Source: Odontocerum albicorne
Taxonomy: Eukaryota > Arthropoda > Insecta > Trichoptera > Odontoceridae
Direction of reading: 5' to 3'
Length of the DNA stretch: 64,000 nucleotides
NCBI GenBank assembly: GCA_949825065.1
Contig: OX463849.1
Span: 31,732,043-31,796,042 of the forward strand
Shown here: piece after piece, positions 21,961 to 32,902 of the stretch
Numbering within the stretch: position 1 is the stretch's first letter
Layout of the letters: each line of letters begins with the position of its first letter
The notes under the pieces: model-generated
What the model was told of the DNA's origin: nothing
The model's database searches: none
The model's input: only the letters and a program-made list of their open reading frames with translations
Program-made: the position numbers and the translations under genes

Positions 21961-22548
21961 TTTGACGCAAAAAAAAATTAGCATATGTTATTTTAGGTCT
22001 TATGCTTGTTTTATAGATCCTCACTTTAGTTTCTGTTGTTATTTTCATTATTTTTCATGTACTAAATCATTCAGATGTTGCAAAATAATCAACTATTTAA
22101 ATTTCCATTTATCATACATGATACAATTGAGGCAGTTGTATGCAACGCGAGGATACATCTGATCCAGATAATATAAACATTAAAGAGAAAGCTGTACTCT
22201 TAATTGCAGAACTAATTGTTTGATTCAATCGAGACGTAGCTCTTAAGTTTCAACCTTCCTTATGCAGATTCCGCTGCAGTTCGTGTAAGGTCATGCTGCC
22301 AATGCAGAACAGGCTACCGATTGTATCGGAACACAGTGCAACAGTGACGGAAATTTATTTTGAACAGTTAAATTTCTTCTATTTAATTGTTGCATACACG
22401 AATTTATCTTATATTCTTAGTTCTCTTTGGGTGATTTTCTATTGATGATTGCTAGAGGATTTCCATGCAATACATGGTAGGGAATTTATTTGCTGTCCAT
22501 TATTTATCTCTTATGCATAGCAGTTTCACCTTTTTTTAACTACAGCGT
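21961..22548. other. No recognised feature
   Basis: No repeat or coding signal seen. Confidence 0.4.
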
Positions 22549-22744
22549 CATTGTATACAGTATAGCCTAGAAGGGTTATTACCGAATGGCAATCTCTTCT
22601 AACCAACCAGAAAGATGTTAAAGAAGCTTTAAACGAAAACAAGACTGGAATCCGTTTTAACAAATCTGAGTTCCAACGGGAATCGAATCCGTAACCTACG
22701 GGCTGGGAAACAGGCGTCTTACCAACATGGCCCCAGAGATCATC
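22549..22744 (-). mobile_element. tRNA-derived SINE, family A
   Basis: Minus strand: ctggggccatgttggtaaga head, cggattcgattcccgttgga B-box region, then body with tctggttggttagaagagat. About 196 bp. Confidence 0.85.
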
Positions 22745-22849
22745 AAAACCTTATTTGTCTCGTGAAGTTATCATCGTCATCACCACCATGCCATGCCCCT
22801 TTTAGAGTAGAGGGAGTACGTAACAGATCTTCACTTAATTTATTCTGAC

Positions 22850-23140
22850 ACAAATCTTTAGCTTCTACCACGTCCATATACTTCATCATGAATATTGTCC
22901 TGTTGTTAAGACTTTTTACTCTTTTCTCTTTCAGAATTTGGCTTATTTAGTCATTCAATTTTTTATAGATCTTCCCAAACTTTTTACACTACTTATAAAG
23001 ATTATTTTTGTAAAACTTGTATAATCAATATTTTCTACGTGGTTAAACCATCCCAACATACTTATCTTCAACTTACGCACTGCATCTTCTTTCAACCCAC
23101 TTTATATCCTAATGTCATCATGCCTTATTCTGTCATTATT
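22850..23140 (-). pseudogene. Non-LTR retrotransposon RT tail (family N)
   Basis: Minus strand near 23,130-23,040: NRIRHDDIRI, then GLKEDAVRKLKISMLGWFNH. This is a decayed 'RIRNDDIRKxxGLKEDVVTKIEKxMLRWFGHVERM', a block shared with 26,880-27,280 and 48,448-48,753. The 3' part toward 22,850 is weaker. Confidence 0.6.
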
Positions 23141-23344
23141 ATACATTCATTTATTAAATTCCGTTTATTAATTTATTTTTTCAGGTCTTGCGCGTTAAAA
23201 GTTTCCCTAATTCGTAGACCAAACATAACAAGTACAAAAAAAACATGTATAAAACAATTCAACATTTTAAGACTTATAAAAAATATTGTAAAAATGTATA
23301 TGTTACACTAAAATACTATGACAAAATGTAGCCTGTAAGATAAT

Positions 23345-23580
23345 ATAAAAATATTAAATTATTTCAAGTACTACACTAAATTCAAGAGATTTTTCCTGAA
23401 GGAGCTGAGCGACACATGAAATACGTCTATATGAGGACACACACGGTTCAACAATGTGATTGCTCTATCTACCGGCACCTTCAAAGGCAGTTTGGTTCGA
23501 CTTACAGGTTGATAGAACAATCCAAGGGTGCGTTGTCTCAAATAATTTGTTGTTTCAAACATTGTTAGCATTGTCCAAGT
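23345..23580 (-). pseudogene. Jockey-type ORF2 C-terminal fragment (family I)
   Basis: The minus-strand frame 23,571-23,371 reads LGLFYQPVSRTKLPLKVPVD, then RAITLLNRVCPHIDVFH and SLSSFRKNLL. The pattern LFxxxxxRTxLPxxxPVxRAxxLLN is shared with the tails at 40,005 and 57,395. It is the usual end of Jockey-like ORF2 proteins. Confidence 0.6.
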
Positions 23581-23673
23581 TTCGTTGACAAATTCTAATT
23601 ATGGAACCAATATTCCATTATAAACAGCCAGCCGTATTTTTTATGAAACCTTGCGGTCGTTAAGCACATTATA

Positions 23674-24956
23674 ACACATCGATCAATAGGTCCTGGGACT
23701 AACTACTAAAACAACATTAGTTTGCCAAAATTATTCTTTATTCATCAACATAGTCTCCTTCAAGAGCAATACATTCATTCCAACGCTTTCCTAACTTTTC
23801 TATGCCAGCCGTGTAGAACGATTTATCTTTGGTTTCAAAATAGGCGTTAGTTTCGGCAATCACTTCTTCATTGGAGCCAAATCTCTTTCCCTGGAGCATC
23901 TTTTTGAGGTCTGCGATCAGCCAATTGTCGCTGGGGGCCAAATCTGGAGAATTCGGTGGGTGCGGAAGCAATTCGAAGTTCAATTCGTGCATTTTGGCCA
24001 TCGTTACCATCGACTTGTGACACAGTGCATTGTCGTGATGAAAGAGATTTTTTTTCTTCTTCATATGAGACCGTTTTTTTTTTTTGCAATTTCTGGCCTC
24101 AAACGCTCCAATAACGCTATGTAATATTTGCTATTGATGGTTTTTCCCTTTTCAAGGTGGTCTATGAATATTAAACCATGCGTATCCCAAAATACGGAGG
24201 CCATAACCTTCCCGGCCGACTGTTGAGTTTTTAGTCGCTTCGGACGACTTTCACCAACTGCTCTCCACTCAGCTGACTGCCGATTTGATTTTGAAGTATA
24301 GTGGTGGATCCAAGTTTCATCCATCGTCACATACCGACGCAAAAACTCCTGTTTATTTCTCGTAAACAGTGCCAAACAGCGCTCTGAATCATCGATGCGT
24401 TGTTGTTTCCGTTCCATTGTGAGCAAACGCGGCACCCATTTCGAAAAAAGCTTTTTCATGACCAAATGTTCATGCAAAATAGTGTAAACACTACCAAATG
24501 ATATCTTCAGGATATCAGCTATCTCACGCAACTTTACTTTGCGATTTTCCATCACGGTTTTGAGGGTGTTTTTTATGTTTTCTGGTGTAACAGCCTCATT
24601 TGGCCGAACAGAACGTTCATCATCATTTGTGTCTGTACGACCAATTCGAAATCAGCATACCACCGACAAATGGTTGTTTTCGACAGAGCAGAGCCCGAAA
24701 AACACTTTTCAAGCCATCGCTGAGTTTGAACGGTATTTTTTCCCATTAAAAAGCAATGTTTTATCAATGTGAAATTCGGTTTTTTCCATTGTTTTGAAAA
24801 TAGCAAAAGTAGCGTCACTAAAACCACTGTAACTCAATGTCGCAATGTCATCAAAGTTTGACACGTAACTTCTAAAGGTTGGCACTAACTGAGGTATGGA
24901 TTTGTTATTAGAGGCGCCAACTGTTGGTTAATCCCAGGACTTATTGATCGATGTGT
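23674..24956 (-). mobile_element. mariner element, irritans type, 1283 bp, complete ends
   Basis: The terminal inverted repeats acacatcgatcaataRgtcc (plus tgggaYtaac) lie at 23,674 and, inverted, at 24,956. TA dinucleotides at 23,672-23,673 and 24,957-24,958 are the target duplication. The length is what a full mariner should have. The two TIRs differ at only a few of the first 30 bases, so the insertion is not very old. The transposase is broken (see next entry), so the copy cannot act alone but could be mobilised in trans. Confidence 0.95.
23738..24789 (-). pseudogene. mariner transposase, frameshifted
   Basis: Transposase of the Tc1/mariner superfamily, which would bind the TIRs and cut and paste the element at TA. 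The start ATG is at 24,787-24,789 (MEKTEF). The span is about 350 codons, as in the family. Successive parts lie in different frames: IKHCFLMGKNTVQTQRW (HTH region), then NDDERSVRPNEAVTPENIKN, then MENRKVKLREIADILKISFG and KWVPRLLTMERKQQRIDDSE. The first catalytic Asp is in YVTMDETWIHHY. The second is in LFHHDNALCHKS and the third in PNSPDLAPSD, with 34 residues between the last two (D34D, a mariner hallmark). At least three shifts are visible: near the start, near 24,645 and at an A/T run near 24,075. Wording of the motifs is closest to the irritans subfamily. Confidence 0.95.
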
Positions 24957-24958
24957 TA

Positions 24959-25489
24959 CATATAACCCACCTTTCGGCATTAACACTTGAGAAAAACAGA
25001 ATACAAGGATTCCTTGAAGCATCTTTGGAAATAATTAATTTGTTAATAGCTACAAACTATGCAAGGTTTCCATATGATGGAAAGATAGCTAACGATCTAC
25101 ATTTCAGGATTGACAAGCATATCTGTAAATAAATAAAAAATACTTATAAGTTAGCTTTTCAGGCCGAGAGCTAAGGTAAGCTCCATTTGAGCAGATCCGC
25201 CACTGAAATGCACTCCAATGCACACCTCAGTTCAGAAGCGCTAAGTGACGATACACAGCTCCTAGTGCGATCTGTTAACTGAGATGCATACACTGTACAC
25301 CAGCATTGTCTTTCTAATTAGAGTTGATGTTTGTACAATATCGATTTGTTGACTACAATGGATCTTTTCTACTGAGTATTGTGACTTGTGACCCTTGGTT
25401 TTCTGCCTTTTGCCTAGTGTTGTATCGCGTTGAACAATGGTTTTCAAAATGTTCATTTCACGGTGCCCTTTAGTGTACAAAGATTATTT
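24959..25489. other. No recognised feature
   Basis: Flank of the mariner insertion. The 62-codon open frame at 24,944-25,132 starts inside the mariner end and has no motif. Confidence 0.4.
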
Positions 25490-25697
25490 ACGGTGTGCTA
25501 AAAAATATTCTCTGTAGTTTTGCGCGGCGGACGGTATGTTGCTGTTCTTGCGAGCCGGGGTGCTGCCGTCGGGGCGGGATGACCGGGAGGACGCTGGAAC
25601 CTGACGATGCCGCTAGGGTCGCTGACAAATCGATTCATCCCTTTGGATATGTTCGCCTATAACATATCTGGATGAATTCAACGACGTATCGAGCTAA

Positions 25698-25731
<34 letters not shown>

Positions 25732-25935
25732 AAACAACTTACGTGAAAATAACTACTTAAATATTTCCAAAGTATACATAGATAAACACCTCACACACTT
25801 AGGTGAGACAATGGTGGAAAAGGTAATCCCTGAAATCAGACATTAAAGACGTAACACGTGGGTCACACGTAATATTTACATTCACCATAACTAACATCTA
25901 ACTCTTGCTTGCTTGTGCAAAAAAAAATCACCATT
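25490..25935 (+). repeat. GC-rich dispersed repeat, family F (copy 1)
   Basis: The block gagccggggtgctgccgtcg is followed by gatgaccgggaggacgctgg, catccctttggatatgttcg and cctataacatatctgg. It also occurs at 37,335-37,745 and, more diverged, at 54,835-55,110. No protein could be assigned. The core is much richer in GC than the window. Confidence 0.75.
25700..25729. repeat. G30 homopolymer
   Basis: Thirty consecutive G lie inside family F. The copy at 37,515 has only short G tracts at the same place (tatcgggggtaatgggg). Confidence 0.95.
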
Positions 25936-26879
25936 GAATAAGTGAGGCTGTTGGCAAAAGTTTTATATATTAAGTCGATCGGATTGTGCTTATGTACAGC
26001 CGCTTTCAATGAAGAAAATATACAATTAGTTTTCGGTAATTTATGTTACAGAGTTAAGTCAAAGATATTTAACTACTTACGTCCAAAATTTTACCAATTA
26101 GATGCCACACTGAGCTTTCGACGAATAAAGCCCTATTCAATGCGAGACACCGGACTCCACGGGTACTGCAGAAAGAGTCGCACAGACTACTCCTCCAGAT
26201 TTCCAGGTTATCCAGGGTAATTCAGAGCTAGAAGTGTTTTACAGGCAAAATCCACTCACTGAAGCCCGATGTTCTTCTCGACTTGGAAGTGAAATCGTTT
26301 CCTCAGTAATGAAATATCCTGGAATCGAATTAAAGACGATACATTTCTTGACTCAGAAATTAATTTAAAAAATAGTGGTGATATGACAGACACGCTATCG
26401 TAAAACCAATGCATTTTATATAACCAGTTAAAAGAAAGTTTGCAAAAAATTCACATATACTCTTTTCATTTAACTTTGACTTGTAATTCGGAGACCTTTA
26501 ACTTATTACTGTCTTTTACTCACTCATTATACTTTTGCTCGCTCATTGTATTTTTACTAAGTTTTAATTATATCCCAAATCTGTCAAATTTTATATTTTT
26601 GAAGTGGATGTGATAAACGGTATTTGGTTAAAAATGAGAATAAAAAAATAGTAACGCTTCAAAAGAAGAAAACTGAAAGTTTTGTTAGCGAAAGTTATCA
26701 TAACTGACAGTTGATACTTGCCATTTAAGAAAAGCGTGTATATTCATACTTCTGTGTTAATATTATAATTGTTAGTTATAATTAAGTTCACTGACCTGGT
26801 TGGTAAAATACTCGACTTTAATTATGTAAATTTCCGATGAAAAAAGGCTCATTGTCTGTTTGTTTTTATAAAGATCTTT
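25936..26879. other. No clear gene; SINE A head fragment
   Basis: A SINE A head fragment (actgacctggttggtaaaat) lies at about 26,790. A 92-codon plus-strand frame at 25,942-26,220 has no motif that I recognise. Confidence 0.4.
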
Positions 26880-27400
26880 TTTTAATCTTTCTGGTTCCTT
26901 GAATGAAATTGATACATATCAATAAATCCGCCATGTTGTACTGCAGACTGTCCAGTTGTTCCCAGTTATTATCGTGCTTGAGTAATTGAAACTTTATACA
27001 GCTCCTACGATTTATCTGAATTTTTACAATTCCTTCTTTCAAAATATCATACCCTTGTCTTCCTCTACCACGCCTTTCACACACATTTACACTGCATATT
27101 TGTTTTGTTAGTATTTCTTCATTCATTCGTTCCACATGCCCAAATAATGTCCGAGTGCTCTTCTTCATCTTGCTAAATACATCAGCCTTAAGTTCACATT
27201 CACTCCTTATCACTTCATTCCGAATTCTGTCGTACATTACTACCATACACATATTTATTCTTCTAAATGCACGCATTTCCACAACATTTATTCAGCTTCT
27301 ATATGTCTTTTTCCACGTCCACATTCCACTCTTATTTTTAAGGATGTTGAGATTAAGTCATCAACAAACACAGTTCCAACTTCTCCATTGACTTTGTTTC
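26880..27400 (-). pseudogene. Non-LTR retrotransposon RT tail (family N), long open frame
   Basis: The minus-strand frame 27,282-26,866 (138 codons) reads MYDRIRNEVIRSECELKADV, then TLFGHVERMNEEILTKQIC and RGRGRQGYDILKEG. These are the RIRNE / ADVxSKM / FGHVERMNEExLTKQI / GRGRP blocks of family N, in order and in one frame. The end runs into unrelated sequence. There is no RT domain here, so it is a 3' fragment. Confidence 0.75.
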
Positions 27401-27510
27401 CTGCTGCAACAGACATATCGATATATTTGTATATCTTATTATCTCTTGAAATCATAATATACAAAAAAACAAAATGATTAACCCTTAAGGTTCAGCTATT
27501 GTATAATTGT

Positions 27511-27712
27511 ATTGTATTACACTTTCGTTGTATACAGTACAACCTGGGAGGCTTATGGCCATGTGGCAATATCTTTCAACCAACCAAAAAGTTTTTCATG
27601 GGGCCTTAAGTGAAAACCAGAAAGGAATGATTTAAAAAAACTGGGTTCCAACGGGAATCGAACTTACAACCTCCGGGCTGGGAGACAAACGTCTTACCAA
27701 CGAGGCCACAGA
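27511..27712 (-). mobile_element. tRNA-derived SINE, family A (full length)
   Basis: Minus strand: ctgtggcctcgttggtaaga (A box), agttcgattcccgttggaac (B box), then body, ending cgaaagtgtaatacaatac. About 202 bp; well preserved. Confidence 0.9.
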
Positions 27713-27810
27713 ATTTATAAGCTATGGACTGAATTAAATGCATAATTTCCCAGATGCAGTTTTAATGCCCCATTGAATTTTTATCCTATCGCTGCATGCC
27801 GTTCGATGCA

Positions 27811-28640
27811 ATTTATTGTATTTAATAGGGTTAGACGTATATTAAGTGTAAACTAAATAGAATTTTTTGAAAACACTACACTGTATTAAAAGAAAAAACT
27901 TGAACACTTCAAGTTTTTTCTCTTGACGTGAATTTAATATTGTATTTAATTGGGTTAGACCTATATTAAGTGTAAACTAAATATAATTAAAAAAAGAAAA
28001 CACTGAACTATCAAAACACTTCAAGTTTTTTCTCTCGATGTAAATTTAATGTTGTATTTAATTGGGTTAGACCTATATTAAGTGTAAACTAAATATAATT
28101 AAAAAAAGAAAACACTGAACTATCAAAACACTTCAAGTTTTTTCTCTCGATGTAAATTTAATGTTGTATTTAATTGGGTTAGACCTATATTAAGTGTAAA
28201 CTAAATATAATTTAAAAAAGAATTTTTTTGAAAACACTACACTGTATTAAAAGAAAAAACTTGAACACTTCAAGTTTTTTCTCTTGACGTGAATTTAATA
28301 TTGTATTTTATTGGGTTAGACCTATATTAAGTGTAAACTAAATATAATTAAAAAAAGAAAACACTGAACTATCAAAACACTTCAAGTTTTTTCTCTCGAT
28401 GTAAATTTAATGTTGTATTTAATTGGGTTAGACCTATATTAAGTGTAAACTAAATATAATTAAAAAAAGAAAACACTGAACTATCAAAACACTTCAAGTT
28501 TTTTCTCTCGATGTAAATTTAATGTTGTATTTAATTGGGTTAGACCTATATTAAGTGTAAACTAAATATAATTTAAAAAAGAAAACACTACAATGTATCA
28601 AAACACTTTAAATTTTTCCCTCAACGTGAATTTAATATTA
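27811..28640. repeat. Satellite-like array with a higher-order 361-bp period
   Basis: The ttagac landmark occurs at 27,831, 27,955, 28,067, 28,179, 28,316, 28,428 and 28,540. Units are therefore 124, 112, 112, 137, 112 and 112 bp plus a last diverged one. Long units carry a perfect hairpin (agaaaaaacttgaa, cac, ttcaagttttttct) at 27,891-27,921 and 28,252-28,282. Short units have a different segment there (gaactatcaaaac). The long-short-short order repeats twice. Confidence 0.95.
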
Positions 28641-29108
28641 ACTTGCAAAATAATAACAACGAGATCTGAATACAAATCTAAGAAATAATCCACATTAAAT
28701 AGCAATGAATTACACCTTACAGCTACTGGCGTGGGGATTACGATCGATTACATAGCCAAGGTGCAAATGGATTCAGATATCAGATCCTGGAGGGTGTTAT
28801 TACGCTAAATTAATTTCAAATTGTACTCCAACTGCGTTTAATATTACTCTCGGAGTGATTTCTCTCGAGAAGCGGGTAATAAGTAATAACATAGCATCTC
28901 CATTTCCTATTTAATCAACTTCGTAATGCGGTAACGCACCACTTGATCCAAAGGATTCTTGAGAGTATAAAAAGAAATTGTTGCCTTATCTTAATTTAAT
29001 GTATGAGTACATATAACCTGTTTATAAAAATCGTTAGAGAACTTTGTAAAATAAAGATTTATAAAAATATGTTATCATTTTAATATTCGACCCCGTGGTC
29101 TAATTTAG
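28641..29108. other. No recognised feature
   Basis: Nothing identified. Confidence 0.4.
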
Positions 29109-29400
29109 TTCTAAGTAACGAAGATTACCTTACATCCGGTGGTTTTAGATTCGATTTACGAGTATGATGGTACCCAAAGAAAGAGCCCCAGTCTAGCGAA
29201 ATAGTTTGTCAGGACCTCTTTTTATATATCACAGCTTTCTGGATACACTTTAAACGGGTAATAAACTGCCGTTAGTAGACGACTTTCGTGGATGAGTTGG
29301 TAAGAGATATGTTTCCCCTCCGGGAGGTTTGGATTCGACTCCCGATGGTAACCAAAAAAGTAAAGAATGTTCTCAGTCTGGTAAAAGAGTTCGTTTGGTA
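29109..29400 (+). mobile_element. Two copies of a second tRNA-like SINE head (family Q)
   Basis: 29,275-29,400 reads gactttcgtggatgagttgg (A-box-like), then gaggtttggattcgactccc (B-box-like) and gatggtaaccaaaaa. A related, more decayed copy lies at 29,109-29,215, and another at 48,185. The sequence after the head (cagtctggtaaaagagttcg) differs from families A and K. Confidence 0.5.
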
Positions 29401-29935
29401 AAAGTGTGCGGTAGTATTACCAAAATATACAATGAAGAACAGCGAGTTTCGTCCCACTTCTGTGACTCTAAATCCCTAAAAATCAAAGATATTATTCTCT
29501 CCCGGCCATGCTCCTTAACATTTGCATATCACCCGAATGAATGAATGAATTATAATACTAAACAATTAACTACTTTGTTATTCCACTAATTACACAGGTG
29601 TTTCTAGCACCTATCACGATGTTCTATTTTCAATTCGTCTGAGAAGAGCCTCGGGGTGGAAACAGGTTTTGTGGTAAGTATAATTAGTGAAAAAGCAAAG
29701 TTATTTCTTGTTCAGAATTCAAATATGGAGTTTTATACATTTATAGTCGAAACATTGGATACATTTGTTTATGTTTAGCAATAGCCCGTCAAGAATGACA
29801 GAAATGAAGAATAAAAAAAAAATTAAAGCAATTTAGAAGTTTTTTTATGATTAAGGTTTTAGTGAAATTACACGAATATTTTCAAAGAATGTTCCGTGAC
29901 AAAAAAAATTGCTAATATTTATTAACGATGTCACT
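29401..29935. other. No recognised feature
   Basis: Short (gaat)n near 29,535; otherwise nothing. Confidence 0.4.
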
Positions 29936-30103
29936 TGACAGCTGTCAATTAATATTGAAAAAAAATGTTCTGAAATATGTTTTTAATACAGAATTCATCG
30001 TATTGCTAAATATGAATATAAAAAATACCATACTAATAATGATACACAGAAACTCAAAAACACGTTTTAAAGCAACTTTATTTTTTCAATATGACAGCTG
30101 TCA
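29936..30103. mobile_element. Possible MITE with palindromic ends
   Basis: tgacagctgtca lies at 29,936-29,947 and again at 30,092-30,103. Inside both ends, in inverted order, is an ATATTGAAAAAA block. Size is about 168 bp. The internal sequence is AT-rich and non-coding. Confidence 0.4.
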
Positions 30104-30429
30104 TTTCTTCATTAATTTTGGAGTGTTTTATTTATTGTTTTTGTATGGCTGTATATTCGTATTATATGGTTTTTGTATGGCTGATTTTCAAGCGACGAGA
30201 ATTATTAATATTGATTTTTTTTTAATGGAGACATAAATTTAGTGCAATAATAACTTACATAATTAATAAAAGCTCGATAATAACTTACATTATTAATAAA
30301 ATAAAATACTTCGAGTTAATACTAAAGAAACTAATCATAAAATATGTTTTTCCTTCTTGCTTCAATATTTATACGAGTACATTTTTTTCCGCACAAAGGA
30401 AGATAACTGCAATGTAGTATTAGAATCTA
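30104..30429. other. No gene; short direct duplication
   Basis: ataataacttacat.attaataaaa occurs twice at 30,248-30,300. Confidence 0.45.
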
Positions 30430-30610
30430 CTTGCGTAATACTAAATACAACCTGGCGGGTTTATTTTCATGTATCATTCCAGAATGGAACTATTTTTTTT
30501 TACACCACTAAAAATCAGAATGGAACTCTTTATAAAGAATCTGGATACCAGAGTGAATCGAACCCGCAACCTCTAAGCTGGTAAACACGATCTTACCTTC
30601 TAAGTAACGG
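30430..30610 (-). mobile_element. tRNA-derived SINE, family A (diverged)
   Basis: The minus-strand head is degraded. The B box (gcgggttcgattcactctgg) and the cccgccaggttgta tail are clear. The body has a deletion. Confidence 0.7.
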
Positions 30611-30884
30611 ATATTTTCGTCGAGAATTTCTTCCCTTTATCAGATCCGCTTTCAAGGAACTCACGGGCGTTAGTAAGCTGGCAATTAAATGTAACATTAA
30701 TACTTGACTATGGAATAGCTTAATAATCTATCCAGCGAATCGTAGAGAATATCATGTTTGAAAATTAATAAAGTCATTCGTTTTGTGAGTAAACATGTGA
30801 TAAAATATGATAACATTGATAAAATAACTGCAGTAACATGTAATAAAAGAATACCCATGATACATAAGGAAAACATATATAAAC

Positions 30885-31560
30885 CGTTATTTATTTTATT
30901 TATTTTTCACATGACAAGAAATATATACAATATACCTACCGCACATAATCATAAAAATAAAAACAAAAATATAAATATAAAACACCGTAATTTATTTTTA
31001 ACAAACACTGTTTATTCCACTTTTTTATGACGGTATAACGGGTTATACCGTCATAAAAAGTGGAATAAACAGTGTTTGTTAAAAATAAATTACAATGTCT
31101 TTAAACCTCCACAACGTTAATGCCTTAACTATAAACAACACAAAAAACACCGCATTCAAGAGCTCACACAAACCTTTTCCTCAAGTCATTCGTCTTGCAA
31201 GCCCAAGTACCCAAACACCTGTCGCAATAACAACCACATTCCGATCGACTGCCTAAATTGTTTTCCTCTCTTTGCCTTTATTGAATTCGGCACCCCATTG
31301 TATGTCATGGGAGCTAAATAGGCATATTGCCTTTGGTCAAAAGATGTTTTAACTCTAGGGATGGTGAACATTTGATCAGTTGCCATGCACGTCATGTGTT
31401 TCTGCTGAGTCTGCATCTTCCCTTCCTCTCGATGATAGTGCCAGAGAATGGATTTGAGATGCAAATTGGCTATGTTCAGGACCTGATACTCTCTGAAAAG
31501 CTCCGCCGTGAGATACCGGGCAGCAAGATAAGAAGTTATCGAAAACATAATATAGACCAG
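30885..31560 (-). pseudogene. Non-LTR retrotransposon ORF C-terminus and 3' end (family G, copy 2)
   Basis: The minus-strand frame 31,548-31,186 reads NIANLHLKSILWHYHREEGK, then TIPRVKTSFDQRQYAYLAPM and TYNGVPNSIK. It closely matches copy 1 at 19,554-19,892. The frame ends at 31,186. The 3' end reaches ttatttattttatttattt at about 30,888. The 3' region is split by a family E foldback at 30,988-31,143. Confidence 0.75.
30988..31143. mobile_element. Minimal Penelope-derived foldback (family E) with 9-bp duplication
   Basis: Two arms of about 51 bp (30,988-31,039 and 31,042-31,092) face each other across only gg. They are followed by the asymmetric end ctttaaacctccacaacgtt...ataaac. aaaacaccg flanks the insert at 30,979-30,987 and 31,144-31,152. 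Confidence 0.9.
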
Positions 31561-31835
31561 CGCTCTACTATGTAGCTGAATATTGGGGAATAATGAAATC
31601 TCAAGATTAATTATATCATGTTACTGAAGTGTGTATGTTGCGATGGGTTTTAGGAGGGAGGGAAAACACAAAATAAGGAGTGAGTGTGTTGGAGGTTCCC
31701 TGAAAGTTGCTCCAATCTCACTGATTTAAGGAGAAGCAAGATTTGCATAGAATGAACATGTACAACGTTAACCAGCTGATTATATAAGAACCAAGCACTG
31801 GGAATGCATGCCCCTGAAAATAAAACAGTATATTA

Positions 31836-31965
31836 TTTAATAATAACAATAAAAGGAAAATTTATATTACGTTATTTCGAGAGCAAACTCACAAGGACGA
31901 TCCAACTCGGGATTTGAACGCATTATTATTGACTGATAAAAAAATATATAAGCTGAATATGGAGG
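31836..31965 (-). mobile_element. SINE-like repeat, family L
   Basis: On the plus strand gagagcaaactcacaaggac is followed by gatccaactcgggatttgaa. This is the same arrangement as 46,505-46,630. Confidence 0.55.
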
Positions 31966-32079
31966 TAGTGATTAGATTACATACTTCCCCGTATCTACAT
32001 ATGTTCAGAAAAACGTATTTTATAAGAAAACTTACAAAGGGTAGACGAACTACAAAGAAACCTTCGTAGATCTTCCGAT

Positions 32080-32310
32080 ATGTGATAGTAACACTTGAAG
32101 GCTTTACTTGTTGTGTGGTGTTTGTATGTAGTTTTCATGTACAATTGTGCATTTTAATAAAGCATCGCAAAAAGAACTATATTCGAGTGCTGCCTAAAGC
32201 TGCACACGCCACACATATCTAGCACTAAGAATCAGGCCAATCCACGCACAGGACTAGTAACGGCAAAGCTTTACCATAATACCCCACCCTATTGGATCGA
32301 TTCAGAACAA
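32080..32310 (+). repeat. Dispersed repeat, family R (copy 1)
   Basis: It shares ctagcactaag, then aactagtaacggcaaagctt and ataccccaccctattggatc, in order, with 36,340-36,440 and with the interrupted copy at 43,830 / 44,290. Nature unknown; perhaps a 3' end of a retroelement. Confidence 0.6.
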
Positions 32311-32611
32311 TCAATTGACTTATTACGAAAGAAGCAATAAAAGGATAACGTCGACCAAGACATGATTGATCTAATTCTAACTACAAAGACTGACTTGACA
32401 AGACATGACTGACCTGGACAAAAAACGGACTCGTCACGCAGACTTAAAAAATGAGAGAAGTGACTCGTCACGCAGACCTCAAATACATGGTAAAACGCGA
32501 GGATAATTATGATTCCTTATGCGAGAAAAGATGCTGTAAATAGTTTAGATCATGAATAAAAAGCGCTGGTGCAAACATGTAAGTGAACTATTGATCGAAT
32601 CAAACAAATGA

Positions 32612-32902
32612 CTAGCGTTTATTTCCACTTTGCCTTATGTGATAGCATCTATCAGTAATGCCAAAACAGCGCCATATTTCACTGTACCAGCTTCGCGAGA
32701 AGCCGATAGCAAGTCTTTCTCTCACAGTGATCACTGATGCTGGTGATGCTGAGCGATTTATTGAGATAAATGTGCGGCTCTCGGGACGAATGTGAGCCAT
32801 TAAAGCTGCCTTTGATAGGCCGCTTTCTCGACACCGGGATTGATTGCACCTTACGATAGACAAACAGTATTCACGCGCTTGGACAGCACTGGACAATTTC
32901 AA
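32612..32902 (-). other. Unassigned 96-codon open frame in a GC-richer island
   Basis: About half GC, unlike its flanks. The frame begins MKLSSAVQAREYCLSIVRCN. I recognise no domain and see no signal peptide, coiled coil or splice context. It may be a chance frame in a fragment of an unrecognised repeat, or an exon remnant. Confidence 0.2.

Noticed and set aside
27811..28640. Telomeric repeat, because of the recurring gggttag
   Set aside because: gggttag occurs once per 112-137 bp unit and not as a tandem TTAGG/TTAGGG run.
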